A stretch of DNA of 5,930 nt from Bacteroidota bacterium. GTDB lineage: Bacteria; Bacteroidota; Bacteroidia; Chitinophagales; Chitinophagaceae. The stretch covers positions 1-5,930 of the forward strand of contig JAEZIL010000304.1 of assembly GCA_023436685.1 (NCBI GenBank). Direction: 5' to 3'. Shown here in pieces: positions 1 through 5,027 of the stretch. The translations under genes and the position numbers were made by a program. The notes under the pieces are model-generated. The model was given only the letters and a program-made list of their open reading frames with translations. It had not been told where the DNA came from and ran no database searches. The stretch's first letter is position 1; every line of letters starts with the position of its first letter.

Positions 1-43
1 ACTGAAAATCCTTGTGTCGGGGGTTCAATTCCCTCCCACACCA
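1..43 (+). tRNA. tRNA-Phe (GAA), 3' part only
   Basis: The window opens inside a tRNA. Base 1 would be position 31 of the anticodon stem. Bases 2-8 (CTGAAAA) are a seven-base anticodon loop with GAA at its centre, so it should read Phe codons. Bases 9-13 are the 3' anticodon stem, 14-18 (GTGTC) the variable loop, 19-35 a T arm (GGGGG, loop TTCAATT, CCCTC), 36-42 (CCACACC) the 3' acceptor strand, and 43 the discriminator A. The next bases are CAAAA, so the terminal CCA is not encoded. The 5' half (acceptor 5' strand, D arm) lies before the window, so the fold cannot be fully checked; the Phe call rests on the loop alone. Confidence 0.9.
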
Positions 44-44
44 C

Positions 45-76
45 AAAAAGCCTTCAGGATATCCTGAAGGCTTTTT
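45..76 (+). terminator. Perfect palindromic terminator after tRNA-Phe
   Basis: AAAAAGCCTTCAGGAT at 45-60 is followed directly by its exact reverse complement at 61-76, ending in CTTTTT. As RNA this gives a long hairpin with a minimal tetraloop and a U-tract, immediately behind the tRNA. Because it is symmetrical with A-run and T-run, it can also end minus-strand transcription coming from the membrane-protein gene at 97-417. Its inner core, AAGCCTTCA/TGAAGGCTT, recurs in the hairpin at 1949-1975. Confidence 0.9.
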
Positions 77-96
77 AAATGGTTCCAACTTTTCCA

Positions 97-417
97 CTAA
101 TCCATTATTACTAATTCTGCTTGATAAGTATGCAATAAAACTATCACTAGTAGCAATATCACTCCGAGAATTATACAAACAATATATTTTTTTCTTGAAT
201 TTACTTTTAAGCGTGGGAAAATGAGCAGTGGTATTATTATTGCTAAACTTCCGTATACATAGATATTTAAAAATTGGAAAATAAATAAGATATTAAATAG
301 TAGATCTAATTTAGGATTCGAATTATTAAACCATTCACTTCTATATGCTGAAAATACAAGCAGCAATATTACATTAATAATAAAATAAACTGAGATTATT
401 TTCAATGCTAATTTCAT
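97..417 (-). CDS. Small multi-pass membrane protein, unrecognised; possible RHS immunity protein
   Basis: A 106-residue hydrophobic protein that I do not recognise. Hydrophobic stretches lie at about residues 7-24, 39-67 (long enough for one extended or two short helices) and 78-96. A short loop with basic residues (KVNSRKK, about 71-77) precedes the last helix, and the tail ends in acidic residues. The ATG at 417 is preferred because it puts a membrane segment near the N-terminus; a TTG at 477 would add 20 polar residues. No clear Shine-Dalgarno site is seen, which is usual in Bacteroidota. It lies about 100 bp downstream of the decayed RHS gene on the same strand, the position where RHS-type polymorphic toxins carry their immunity gene. 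An immunity role is therefore a positional inference, not a sequence match. The reading frame is intact although the putative toxin is not. Confidence 0.6.
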   Translation of the reverse strand: MKLALKIISVYFIINVILLLVFSAYRSEWFNNSNPKLDLLFNILFIFQFLNIYVYGSLAIIIPLLIFPRLKVNSRKKYIVCIILGVILLLVIVLLHTYQAELVIMD

Positions 418-516
418 CGCATCAGTTTTGCTTGTTGAAATAAAGGACTCCAATAATGCACAGAATTGGCGCCCCAATGCGTAAGGTCGTATCTATAAAA
501 AAAACAATTTACTATG
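418..516. other. Short gap between RHS remnant and membrane-protein gene
   Basis: About 100 bp with no convincing gene. On the minus strand an eight-base T-run (complement of the A-run at 497-504) lies just after the last readable stop of the RHS remnant. No strong stem precedes it, so it is not called a terminator. The promoter of the membrane-protein gene, if it has its own, would have to lie here or inside the RHS remnant. Confidence 0.4.
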
Positions 517-1710
517 TCATCCAATTAGAAGGGCAGCTTTGGTCATTCCTACAGCAGTACAAAATTTAATCCATCATGATTTACATAATTATACAATGAA
601 TATTTTGAGTCAACAAATTGCACACCGCCACCTGGGTAAACTAGTACTCGTCCTCCGTTAGGTATTTTAAATACCCATATTCCCATATTTAGACGTCGCA
701 ACACCATCTACAGAACTTCTAATGTACGCCCCAGGCTTTAGGATTGTAATTTGCCCATCTCCGTTAAGGTTTGGATTCTCCATTATGCTGTAACATTTTT
801 CATATCTGAATTTGCAACTGTATAGTTATCCGGGAAGTTATATAGCTGTCCGCCACCAGATCCCGCATCAGCATAGTAGGTCATATCAGCATGATAAACA
901 TTCGGCTTACCATTCCAAAAATTTCTGTAATCACGATAAGCACTTACCCCACTTACAACGCCTCCTATAGCACCGCCGGCAACTCCGCCTATAGCCACTG
1001 ATTTTAAGCCAGTCGTAATACCCTCGCCAAAATCATTTCCTTGTAACCAGGAATTGCCTGCACCATTAATGAACCCACTAGTGGCACCACCTGCTGCACC
1101 TGCGGCTGCTCCACCAACACCAATTGCACCACTAACAGCCCCTCCTACAGCGCCACCGGCTACACTTGCACCTACACCCACACCAAAAGCCCAATGAATT
1201 GTCCAAAACTACTGATATTGTCACGGTTCATATAAATATTAGCATAACCTGCTAATACAGCGCTAGAAGCAGTAATGGTGCTATATTACCACTTGGATCA
1301 GTAAACTTCAGTGGGTTATTGTTTACATAACTGTATTTATTATAGCGCTGAACCATTGTGTTATCTGCCACATATGGGTCGGCACTAAACATACGGCCCA
1401 CCAGCGGGTCATAGAGCCTGCCATTCATGCCAATAATACTATGGTCGTAGGTACCATTCATCCATACATGCTCGTGCCCGGTATAGCCGTGATCTATCAG
1501 CCAGTTAGGCGTTACTGTTGGTGCAAAGTATTGCCAGTTAGATGGGTTGCGTGGCCTTCCCCATGCGTCAAAGCTTCTTTCTTCTACTATAGGGCTTGTT
1601 CCACCCACATTATCCAGCAGTTGCATTATGCTGCCCAGGTGGTTAGTTACAGTATGGTACACAGTGGGCGATTGCCCTGTAGACTCTTCATATAATCTTG
1701 GCACGAATTT
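517..1710 (-). pseudogene. RHS-repeat polymorphic toxin, 3' remnant with several frameshifts
   Basis: This is the C-terminal end of an RHS/YD-repeat protein, a large surface or secreted shell that delivers a variable toxin tip. The RHS-associated core is clear: TNHLGS, FDAWGR (1555-1572), GYTGHEH (1468-1488), MNGRLYDP, VGRMFSADPYV, YSYVNNNPL (1309-1335) and DPSG (1288-1299). After the core the frame closes with TAG at 1252-1254. The sequence continues in a second frame (AVLAGYANIYMNRDNISSFGQFIG, about 1190-1270 in part), then a third (783-1181) with an Ala/Gly-rich segment and ending ...YYADAGSGGGQLYNFPD. Further coding-like sequence continues through 667-783 and about 517-660 after more shifts. 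Family members usually exceed 1,000 residues, so only the tail survives; similarity stops near 1710, close to an unrelated gene. The tip domain is not recognised. Confidence 0.85.
783..1181 (-). pseudogene. Glycine-zipper linker and start of RHS C-terminal tip (fragment of the remnant)
   Basis: This 132-codon open stretch belongs to the RHS remnant and is listed separately because it is the longest intact piece beyond the core. Roughly the first 75 residues are Ala/Gly/Val/Ser with recurring GG, GA and GxxxG spacings (for example GGAVGGAVSGAIGVGG). This composition is common between the RHS core and the toxin tip and may be membrane-interacting. The last 50 residues (SAYRDYRNFWNGKPNVYH onward) change to Tyr/Asn/Asp-rich sequence and probably begin the variable tip. 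Its apparent start is a GTG inside the coding stretch, not a real initiation site. The stop TAA (783-785) overlaps an ATG by one base, and coding-like sequence continues in that new frame. Confidence 0.6.
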
Positions 1711-1738
1711 GGAATACAAACTTGTAAAAAAAGACAGT

Positions 1739-1927
1739 ATGTACACTAACACTAATGACTACTGGCCTAAAGACCCCACGAGGATAGACTTGAAAAACGA
1801 GGCCGAACTAAAATTCTGGGAAGAACGTTTTAAAACATCTGCTACTCATATTGTTGAAGCCGTACGCGAAGTTGGCCCAATCACCATAGCGGTAGATAAT
1901 TATTTAAAGCAACAAATAGCAGCTTAG
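1739..1927 (+). CDS. DUF3606 domain mini-protein
   Basis: A 62-residue soluble protein matching DUF3606 in length and pattern. It carries a short polar N-terminus, then PKDPTRIDL (about 10-18), an amphipathic stretch ELKFWEERFKTSATHIVEAV (23-42, in part), and the closing VREVGPITIAVDNYL (42-56). The pattern D-x-x-R-I-x-L, W-x-x-x-F, AV-x-x-VGP, V-x-x-YL is typical of the family. Its biochemical role is unknown; members often sit near stress genes. The ATG at 1739 fits family length; an open frame running further upstream overlaps the RHS core antisense and is ignored. An A-rich stretch (AAAAAAAG, 1726-1733) precedes the start. The upstream region is the truncated end of the RHS remnant, so its promoter may have been brought in or kept at that junction. 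A hairpin follows 21 bp after the stop. Confidence 0.8.
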   Translation: MYTNTNDYWPKDPTRIDLKNEAELKFWEERFKTSATHIVEAVREVGPITIAVDNYLKQQIAA

Positions 1928-1948
1928 CCAACAACATTTCAATAACCA

Positions 1949-1975
1949 CGAAAGCCTTCAATATGAAGGCTTTCG
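1949..1975. terminator. Bidirectional hairpin between DUF3606 and DUF4142 genes
   Basis: CGAAAGCCTTCA (1949-1960) and TGAAGGCTTTCG (1964-1975) form a perfect 12-bp stem with a three-base ATA loop. It lies between two convergent genes, 21 bp past one stop and about 60 bp past the other, so it probably ends both transcripts. T-tracts outside the stem are weak; the A3/T3 steps inside it are the only ones. Its core is nearly identical to that of the tRNA terminator at 45-76. Confidence 0.75.
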
Positions 1976-2036
1976 TTATCATGTGTCGGCAGCACTATCA
2001 TAAAGAGCTGATGGGCAGTATAAATATGAAGTAAGT

Positions 2037-2693
2037 CTATCTTATTTTATTATCCAGCTCTTTAACCATTGCCGAATGGCGCCGCAGTATAGGCAAGCAT
2101 TTTTTTATCAGCTCCTTCAAACGTTTGTCTTGAACCTTAGTCTCTGCCTGCTCAAAACTGCTAATATCTTTTTGATGCTCTTTTAGCATTAATTTCAGCC
2201 AGGCCTTATCCCAGGGAGTACCTATAGTATTATCCCTGTCCAAATCTGCCATATCTTCTTCACCTTTCCCTTCTGCCCCAGTAGGCACTGTATAATTTTT
2301 TCGCTGGCTATAGTCTTTTAGTTGTTTACCTATGCTCTTATGGTCGGCTATCATCTTTTTAGCATGTGCTTTCAGGTTAGCGTCGGTGCCTTTCTGTAAG
2401 GAGTGTTCCAATAGTTTTATTGCTTCGGCATTGCTGGTAATGGCATCTGCAACAAAAGCAGAATCATAATTTCCATTGTTTCCCAATACATCCTTTACAT
2501 CTTCAATAGTCCCTTTCAGTGTCGGGTCAGCAGTATCAGTCAGTATACCTATATCTTGCTGGGTTTTATGCAGGTTTATACCTTGTGTAGTATCTTTCCC
2601 ATCTTCACTTCCTTTGCCATTACTATTACAAGAAACTGATAGTGTAAACGTACAGCTCATTAGCAAACTATAAACTATGTGTTTTTTATGCAT
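2037..2693 (-). CDS. DUF4142 family lipoprotein
   Basis: A 218-residue predicted lipoprotein. Residues 1-21 form a signal peptide (MHKKH, then a hydrophobic run). Cys22 follows LSVS, a slightly loose lipobox with Ser at -3, so membrane anchoring is likely but not certain. Residues 23-75 are a polar, probably disordered linker. The DUF4142 helical bundle follows in two halves: FVADAITSNAEAIKLLEHS to KKMIADHKS (80-120) and DLDRDNT through WLKLMLKEHQKDISSFEQ (150-182) to LRRHSAMVKEL (203-213). Histidines at about 118, 173 and 206 sit at positions typical of this ferritin-like fold. Its function is not established. The ATG at 2693 is chosen over an upstream TTG because it begins at the signal peptide. 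It is transcribed away from the large intergenic region and converges on the DUF3606 gene. Confidence 0.85.
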   Translation of the reverse strand: MHKKHIVYSLLMSCTFTLSVSCNSNGKGSEDGKDTTQGINLHKTQQDIGILTDTADPTLKGTIEDVKDVLGNNGNYDSAFVADAITSNAEAIKLLEHSLQKGTDANLKAHAKKMIADHKSIGKQLKDYSQRKNYTVPTGAEGKGEEDMADLDRDNTIGTPWDKAWLKLMLKEHQKDISSFEQAETKVQDKRLKELIKKCLPILRRHSAMVKELDNKIR

Positions 2694-2719
2694 AACTAAA
2701 TGGTAAAAGAGGGTGTTGG

Positions 2720-2733
2720 TGGTTGATAAACCA
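2720..2733. repeat. Small inverted repeat in DUF4142 leader
   Basis: TGGTT (2720-2724) and AACCA (2729-2733) flank a GATA loop, giving a 5-bp hairpin about 30 bp upstream of the DUF4142 ATG. It could be an operator or leader hairpin; the stem is short and may be chance. Confidence 0.3.
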
Positions 2734-2851
2734 TTACTTGATGACACTATTATAATGAAACATGTCCAGCAACAGTAAGGAAGACAATACAAACAATACT
2801 AATGCCGCAAATACAAAGTTTCCCCTTTTGCCAGGGTAAAGTGAGTTGTAG

Positions 2852-2880
2852 GCTACTCTAGAGTAGCGCATCATTTTTTT
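2852..2880 (+). terminator. Palindrome GCTACTCTAGAGTAGC followed by T7
   Basis: A perfect 16-bp palindrome (2852-2867) can fold into a 6-bp stem with a CTAG tetraloop. It is followed, six bases on, by seven Ts (2874-2880). This looks like an intrinsic terminator in the plus direction, yet no recognisable gene ends just before it; only a 25-codon ATG frame (2762-2839) does. It could terminate a small RNA or leader transcript, or be a dimeric-protein operator. Confidence 0.45.
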
Positions 2881-2951
2881 GCTCATGAATATCCAATTTA
2901 GTGTAGTGAACCATAATATTTCCGTGCCAAAGCGACATTAGCGAATTTACA

Positions 2952-2973
2952 CTATACACTCCCAGTGGTATAG
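2952..2973. repeat. Imperfect inverted repeat
   Basis: CTATAC (2952-2957) pairs with GTATAG (2968-2973), and ACT with AGT inside, with one bulged G and a CCC loop. It is a moderately stable hairpin or operator-like dyad in the intergenic region, with no assigned role. Confidence 0.35.
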
Positions 2974-3004
2974 CTAATTGTAGCAGTAAAAAATCGTAGT
3001 TGTT

Positions 3005-3037
3005 TTTCTACAAATAAAATTATCAATTTCTACAAAT
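3005..3037 (+). repeat. Tandem direct repeat TTTCTACAAAT, 22-bp period
   Basis: Two exact 11-mers, at 3005-3015 and 3027-3037, start 22 bp apart, about two helical turns. A regulator would therefore meet both on the same DNA face. A third exact copy is at 3386-3396, nearer the KGG start. The second copy abuts the hairpin at 3039-3060. Upstream placement suggests a protein-binding site for the KGG gene; this is inference. Confidence 0.45.
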
Positions 3038-3038
3038 A

Positions 3039-3060
3039 TTGCTATTATCGTTAATAGCAA
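3039..3060. repeat. Perfect 9-bp inverted repeat, hairpin
   Basis: TTGCTATTA (3039-3047) and TAATAGCAA (3052-3060) form a perfect stem around TCGT. It begins one base after the second TTTCTACAAAT copy. The right arm is followed by A-rich sequence; on the minus strand the stem is followed by mixed sequence, so it is not a clear terminator. An operator or RNA hairpin is possible. Confidence 0.45.
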
Positions 3061-3385
3061 AAATAGATATCCGACAACTATATTTGTTAATTAAAAAAAA
3101 TAAAAAATATACTTTAGCTAACAGCTTAGTCAATGAAATAGGCTGGCGTAAATATGTAGGTTAAACAGCTGAAAATGAATGTACTGAATCACCGCCCTCT
3201 TATTACTAAGTTAATAATACTACATGAGTTAACCAAAAATAGTTCCGGGTTTATGTTTCGTGGCATGCCTTTACCTATACCTTATCAGTGATAGCGCTAA
3301 ATTGCAAACATTGAATTGAACAAATTCGCTTACGCTACTCACTTATCATCACCTGGGTCTACGGCCCATCTACATATTTATGTTA

Positions 3386-3396
3386 TTTCTACAAAT
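3386..3396 (+). repeat. Third copy of TTTCTACAAAT
   Basis: An exact copy of the 11-mer at 3005 and 3027, in the same orientation, 83 bp upstream of the first possible KGG start. Its repetition in one intergenic region suggests a regulator site; AT-rich sequence makes chance recurrence possible. Confidence 0.4.
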
Positions 3397-3432
3397 TAGT
3401 CTAGCCGGAGCTAGATTGATAGCCTATAAAAA

Positions 3433-3454
3433 ATAATTGCTGCAAAGCAATTAT
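3433..3454 (+). promoter_or_regulatory. Leader hairpin just upstream of KGG gene
   Basis: ATAATTGC (3433-3440) and GCAATTAT (3447-3454) make a perfect 8-bp stem with loop TGCAAA, 24 bases before the ATG at 3479. If transcribed it lies in the 5' leader and could affect mRNA stability or translation. The AT-rich stem is only modestly stable. Confidence 0.4.
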
Positions 3455-3478
3455 GAATGATGCAAATACTAAACAAAA

Positions 3479-3796
3479 ATGCTAAATACTATGGAACCAA
3501 ATGAAAACAAAATGAATGGAAATCGTGAACAAATGACCGATAGTAATGAAGAAAGCCGTCGTAGCACACGTGGCTTCGCCTCAATGTCGCCTGAGCAGCA
3601 AAGGGCAATAGCCAGTAAAGGGGGTAAAGTTGCTCACCAGAAAGGTGTAGCGCACCAGTTCAATAGCGAAGAAGCCAGGGCAGCAGGCCGCAAAGGCGGG
3701 ATGACTGTAAGTAGGGATACACAGCATATGGCACGTATAGGGCAAAAAGGTGGACAGTCGAGAAAAAGCCTGAGAGACAACACTAATAATTTATAA
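3479..3796 (+). CDS. KGG-repeat stress-induced protein
   Basis: A 105-residue (or 101-residue) highly polar protein with three KGG motifs at residues 47-49, 72-74 and 90-92. The repeats are SPEQQRAIASKGGKVAH, NSEEARAAGRKGG and DTQHMARIGQKGG, preceded by RGFASM (31-36), the usual entry of bacterial KGG/Con-10-like proteins. The first 30 residues are Asn/Glu/Arg-rich and probably disordered. Relatives are small hydrophilic proteins induced by general stress, starvation or desiccation in several bacteria; their molecular action is not settled. Two in-frame starts compete: ATG at 3479 and ATG at 3491; neither has a clear ribosome site, and the second gives MEPNENK, closer to common family N-termini. 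The gene follows the repeat-rich intergenic region and ends at a long-stem terminator. Many relatives have two repeats or more, so three is not exceptional. Confidence 0.85.
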   Translation: MLNTMEPNENKMNGNREQMTDSNEESRRSTRGFASMSPEQQRAIASKGGKVAHQKGVAHQFNSEEARAAGRKGGMTVSRDTQHMARIGQKGGQSRKSLRDNTNNL

Positions 3797-3825
3797 CCCA
3801 AAAACCTTGGCACTAAACTATTATC

Positions 3826-3886
3826 TAAAAAAGCGTAGATGATGCCTGCTGTATAACCGCGTAGTGGCATTCATCTACAGCTTTTA
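3826..3886 (+). terminator. Long-stem terminator after KGG gene
   Basis: GTAGATGA-TGCC (3835-3846) pairs with GGCA-TCATCTAC (3867-3878, one bulged T), extended by AAAAAGC on the left and GCTTTT (3880-3885) on the right with a bulged A. The loop is about 20 bases. The right arm ends in a T-run, as expected for rho-independent termination about 30 bp past the KGG stop. The small lipoprotein starts only about 22 bp later, so partial read-through could also supply its transcript. Confidence 0.75.
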
Positions 3887-3907
3887 TGAACATTAAAAAC
3901 TAACGTT

Positions 3908-4138
3908 ATGAAAAAACTATCCTTTTTTGCTATGATATGCCTGATGGCCAGCTGCGGCAGTGGCGACACAGGCGAAGGGTACAACAGCACCGACAATACC
4001 AATCTAAACACCGGCGCCAATAACCAAATAAATAATACTACTCCTGCCGGCGACAGGGGCAATCCTGATTCTACAATCGGGGCTACAACCAACACCAAAG
4101 CACCGGATAGTAACGCTACTAATCCGAACATAAGATAA
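3908..4138 (+). CDS. Small low-complexity lipoprotein
   Basis: A 76-residue predicted lipoprotein. MKK and a hydrophobic run (4-13) lead to LMASC with Cys16, a good lipobox. The mature 61 residues are almost all Asn, Thr, Gly, Asp, Ser and Pro, with no hydrophobic core, so they are probably an unfolded tether. No enzymatic motif is present. Small Asn/Thr-rich lipoproteins of this kind are frequent in Bacteroidota genomes and have no known function. Its position between the KGG gene and the DUF892/SDR pair suggests an envelope-stress association, but this is only context. The ATG at 3908 lies shortly behind the KGG terminator. An antisense frame (3871-4215) encodes apparent membrane segments but is judged a shadow. 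Confidence 0.75.
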   Translation: MKKLSFFAMICLMASCGSGDTGEGYNSTDNTNLNTGANNQINNTTPAGDRGNPDSTIGATTNTKAPDSNATNPNIR

Positions 4139-4141
4139 TAG

Positions 4142-4216
4142 CTTGCAAGCATTACGTTTTTAGAGTAGTTTTCTTCGTAATGAAATGCCCCGGTTGTTTT
4201 GACCGGGGCATGCAAG
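4142..4216. terminator. Bidirectional terminator region with nested stems
   Basis: The main stem is ATGCCCCGGT (4185-4194) with ACCGGGGCAT (4202-4211), a perfect 10-bp GC-rich hairpin with a seven-base loop, between the convergent lipoprotein (+) and SDR (-) genes. A second stem pairs CATTACG (4150-4156) with CGTAATG (4176-4182), and CTTGCA (4142-4147) can pair with TGCAAG (4211-4216). These could close a three-way junction. T-tracts after the main stem are weak on both strands (TTTA at 4217-4220 side; TTTC on the minus side). Confidence 0.7.
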
Positions 4217-4229
4217 TTTAATAACGCAT

Positions 4230-5027
4230 TTACTTCTTCCGTCTATCAACAGGCTCTTGTTGCTTGTTCATCATTTCAGCAGCTTGCTGATCGGGTGTCA
4301 TATTCATCATAGTAACCTGAACTTTATTTTTCAGGCCCGATATTACTTTGTCATCACCTCGCATCAGTGCATCATAACCATCCCTGGCCACATCAGCGGG
4401 GTCAGACATAGCGTCTTTATCCTGCACTATTTTAGAATCATTCATATCTGCTTTATTAAAAAAGTCAGTATCGGTCACACCGGGCAGCAATGCCGTTACA
4501 GTAACACCTTTATCTTTTACTTCATTCCTTATTGCTTCGGTAAACGATTGCACAAAAGCTTTAGTACCATGATATACGGCTTGCCATGGGCCGGGGGCTT
4601 TACTGGCTATAGAAGATACATTCAATATTTTACCACTGCCCCTGGCTACCATATCCTTCAGGAAGGCGTGTGTCAAAACCACTACCGATGATATATTCAA
4701 CTGAATGATCTGAAGCTGGCGCCTAACATCTGTTTCTACAAATAAACCATATTGGCCCTGTGCTGCATCGTTTACCAGTATGTCTACAGTCAAGCCTTTT
4801 GCTTTTATCTCATCATAAAGTTCAAATCCGCTTTCAGGTTCAAAAAGATCTTTAGCTATTGTTGTTACTGTAACACCATGTGCAGCGCTCAGCATGGCCG
4901 CAGTTGATGCAAGCTCTTGCTGGTCTCTCGCCACTATTATAAGCTGGTAGCCATTTTCGGCAAATACCTTAGCTAGTTCCAGGCCTATACCACTGGTAGC
5001 GCCTGTTATTAATACTGTTTCTTTCAT
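4230..5027 (-). CDS. Short-chain dehydrogenase/reductase (SDR), classical type
   Basis: A 265-residue NAD(P)-dependent oxidoreductase of the classical SDR family. It shows the cofactor motif TGATSGIG (8-15), Arg34 and Asp35 after beta-strand 2, the structural motif as NDAAQG (86-91), Asn111, Ser139 in NVSS, YHGTK with Tyr152 and Lys156, and PGVTDTDF (182-189). The catalytic Asn-Ser-Tyr-Lys tetrad is therefore complete. NDAA in place of the common NNAG is a known-type variation seen in YqjQ/DltE-like members. The substrate cannot be read from sequence. The C-terminus is Met/Gln/Lys-rich (TMMNMTPDQQAAEMMNKQQ...), an extension beyond the fold. Its ATG overlaps the stop of the upstream DUF892 gene by four bases (ATGA), indicating translational coupling, and it ends near the bidirectional terminator. 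Confidence 0.9.
   Translation of the reverse strand: MKETVLITGATSGIGLELAKVFAENGYQLIIVARDQQELASTAAMLSAAHGVTVTTIAKDLFEPESGFELYDEIKAKGLTVDILVNDAAQGQYGLFVETDVRRQLQIIQLNISSVVVLTHAFLKDMVARGSGKILNVSSIASKAPGPWQAVYHGTKAFVQSFTEAIRNEVKDKGVTVTALLPGVTDTDFFNKADMNDSKIVQDKDAMSDPADVARDGYDALMRGDDKVISGLKNKVQVTMMNMTPDQQAAEMMNKQQEPVDRRKK

Larger units (their letters stand above)
2694..3478. other. 785-bp gene-poor intergenic region
   Basis: No open frame here looks like a conserved protein. The region separates the divergent DUF4142 (-) and KGG (+) genes and is more AT-rich than its neighbours. It holds a 25-codon ATG frame (2762-2839), a palindrome with a T-run (2852-2880), a hairpin at 2952-2973, three copies of TTTCTACAAAT (3005, 3027, 3386), a 9-bp-stem hairpin (3039-3060), and a leader hairpin at 3433-3454. 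A loose match to the Bacteroidota promoter pattern, TTTG at 3083-3086 and TACTTTAG at 3110-3117, has wider spacing than consensus. The regulatory signals of both flanking genes, and perhaps a small RNA, should lie here. Confidence 0.6.

Noticed and set aside
1..43. Duplicated tRNA 3' end as an attachment-site pair
   Set aside because: No second copy of the T arm or acceptor sequence was found by eye in the rest of the window, and no integrase is present.
1180..1275. Programmed ribosomal frameshifting joining the RHS pieces
   Set aside because: Several shifts with different phases and no slippery heptamer plus structure are seen; decay or sequencing error is simpler.
1441..1738. Plus-strand frames over the RHS core
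   Set aside because: They are antisense to a clearly recognised RHS core; only the part from ATG 1739 matches a known family (DUF3606).
3083..3117. Bacteroidota-type promoter (TTTG / TACTTTAG)
   Set aside because: The spacing of 23 bp and a mismatch in the second box leave it below what I would annotate; it is only mentioned in the intergenic entry.
3005..3396. Repeated 11-mers as a CRISPR array
   Set aside because: Only three short copies with unequal spacing (22 and 359 bp), no spacer-length units and no cas genes.
3871..4215. Minus-strand 114-codon frame with several hydrophobic segments
   Set aside because: It lies antisense to the small lipoprotein, starts inside the KGG terminator stem, and its hydrophobicity is explained by the complement of Asn/Thr-rich codons.
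4257..4691. Plus-strand 144-codon frame antisense to the SDR
   Set aside because: The SDR on the other strand has every catalytic motif; this frame has His/Tyr/Ile-rich text typical of an antisense shadow.
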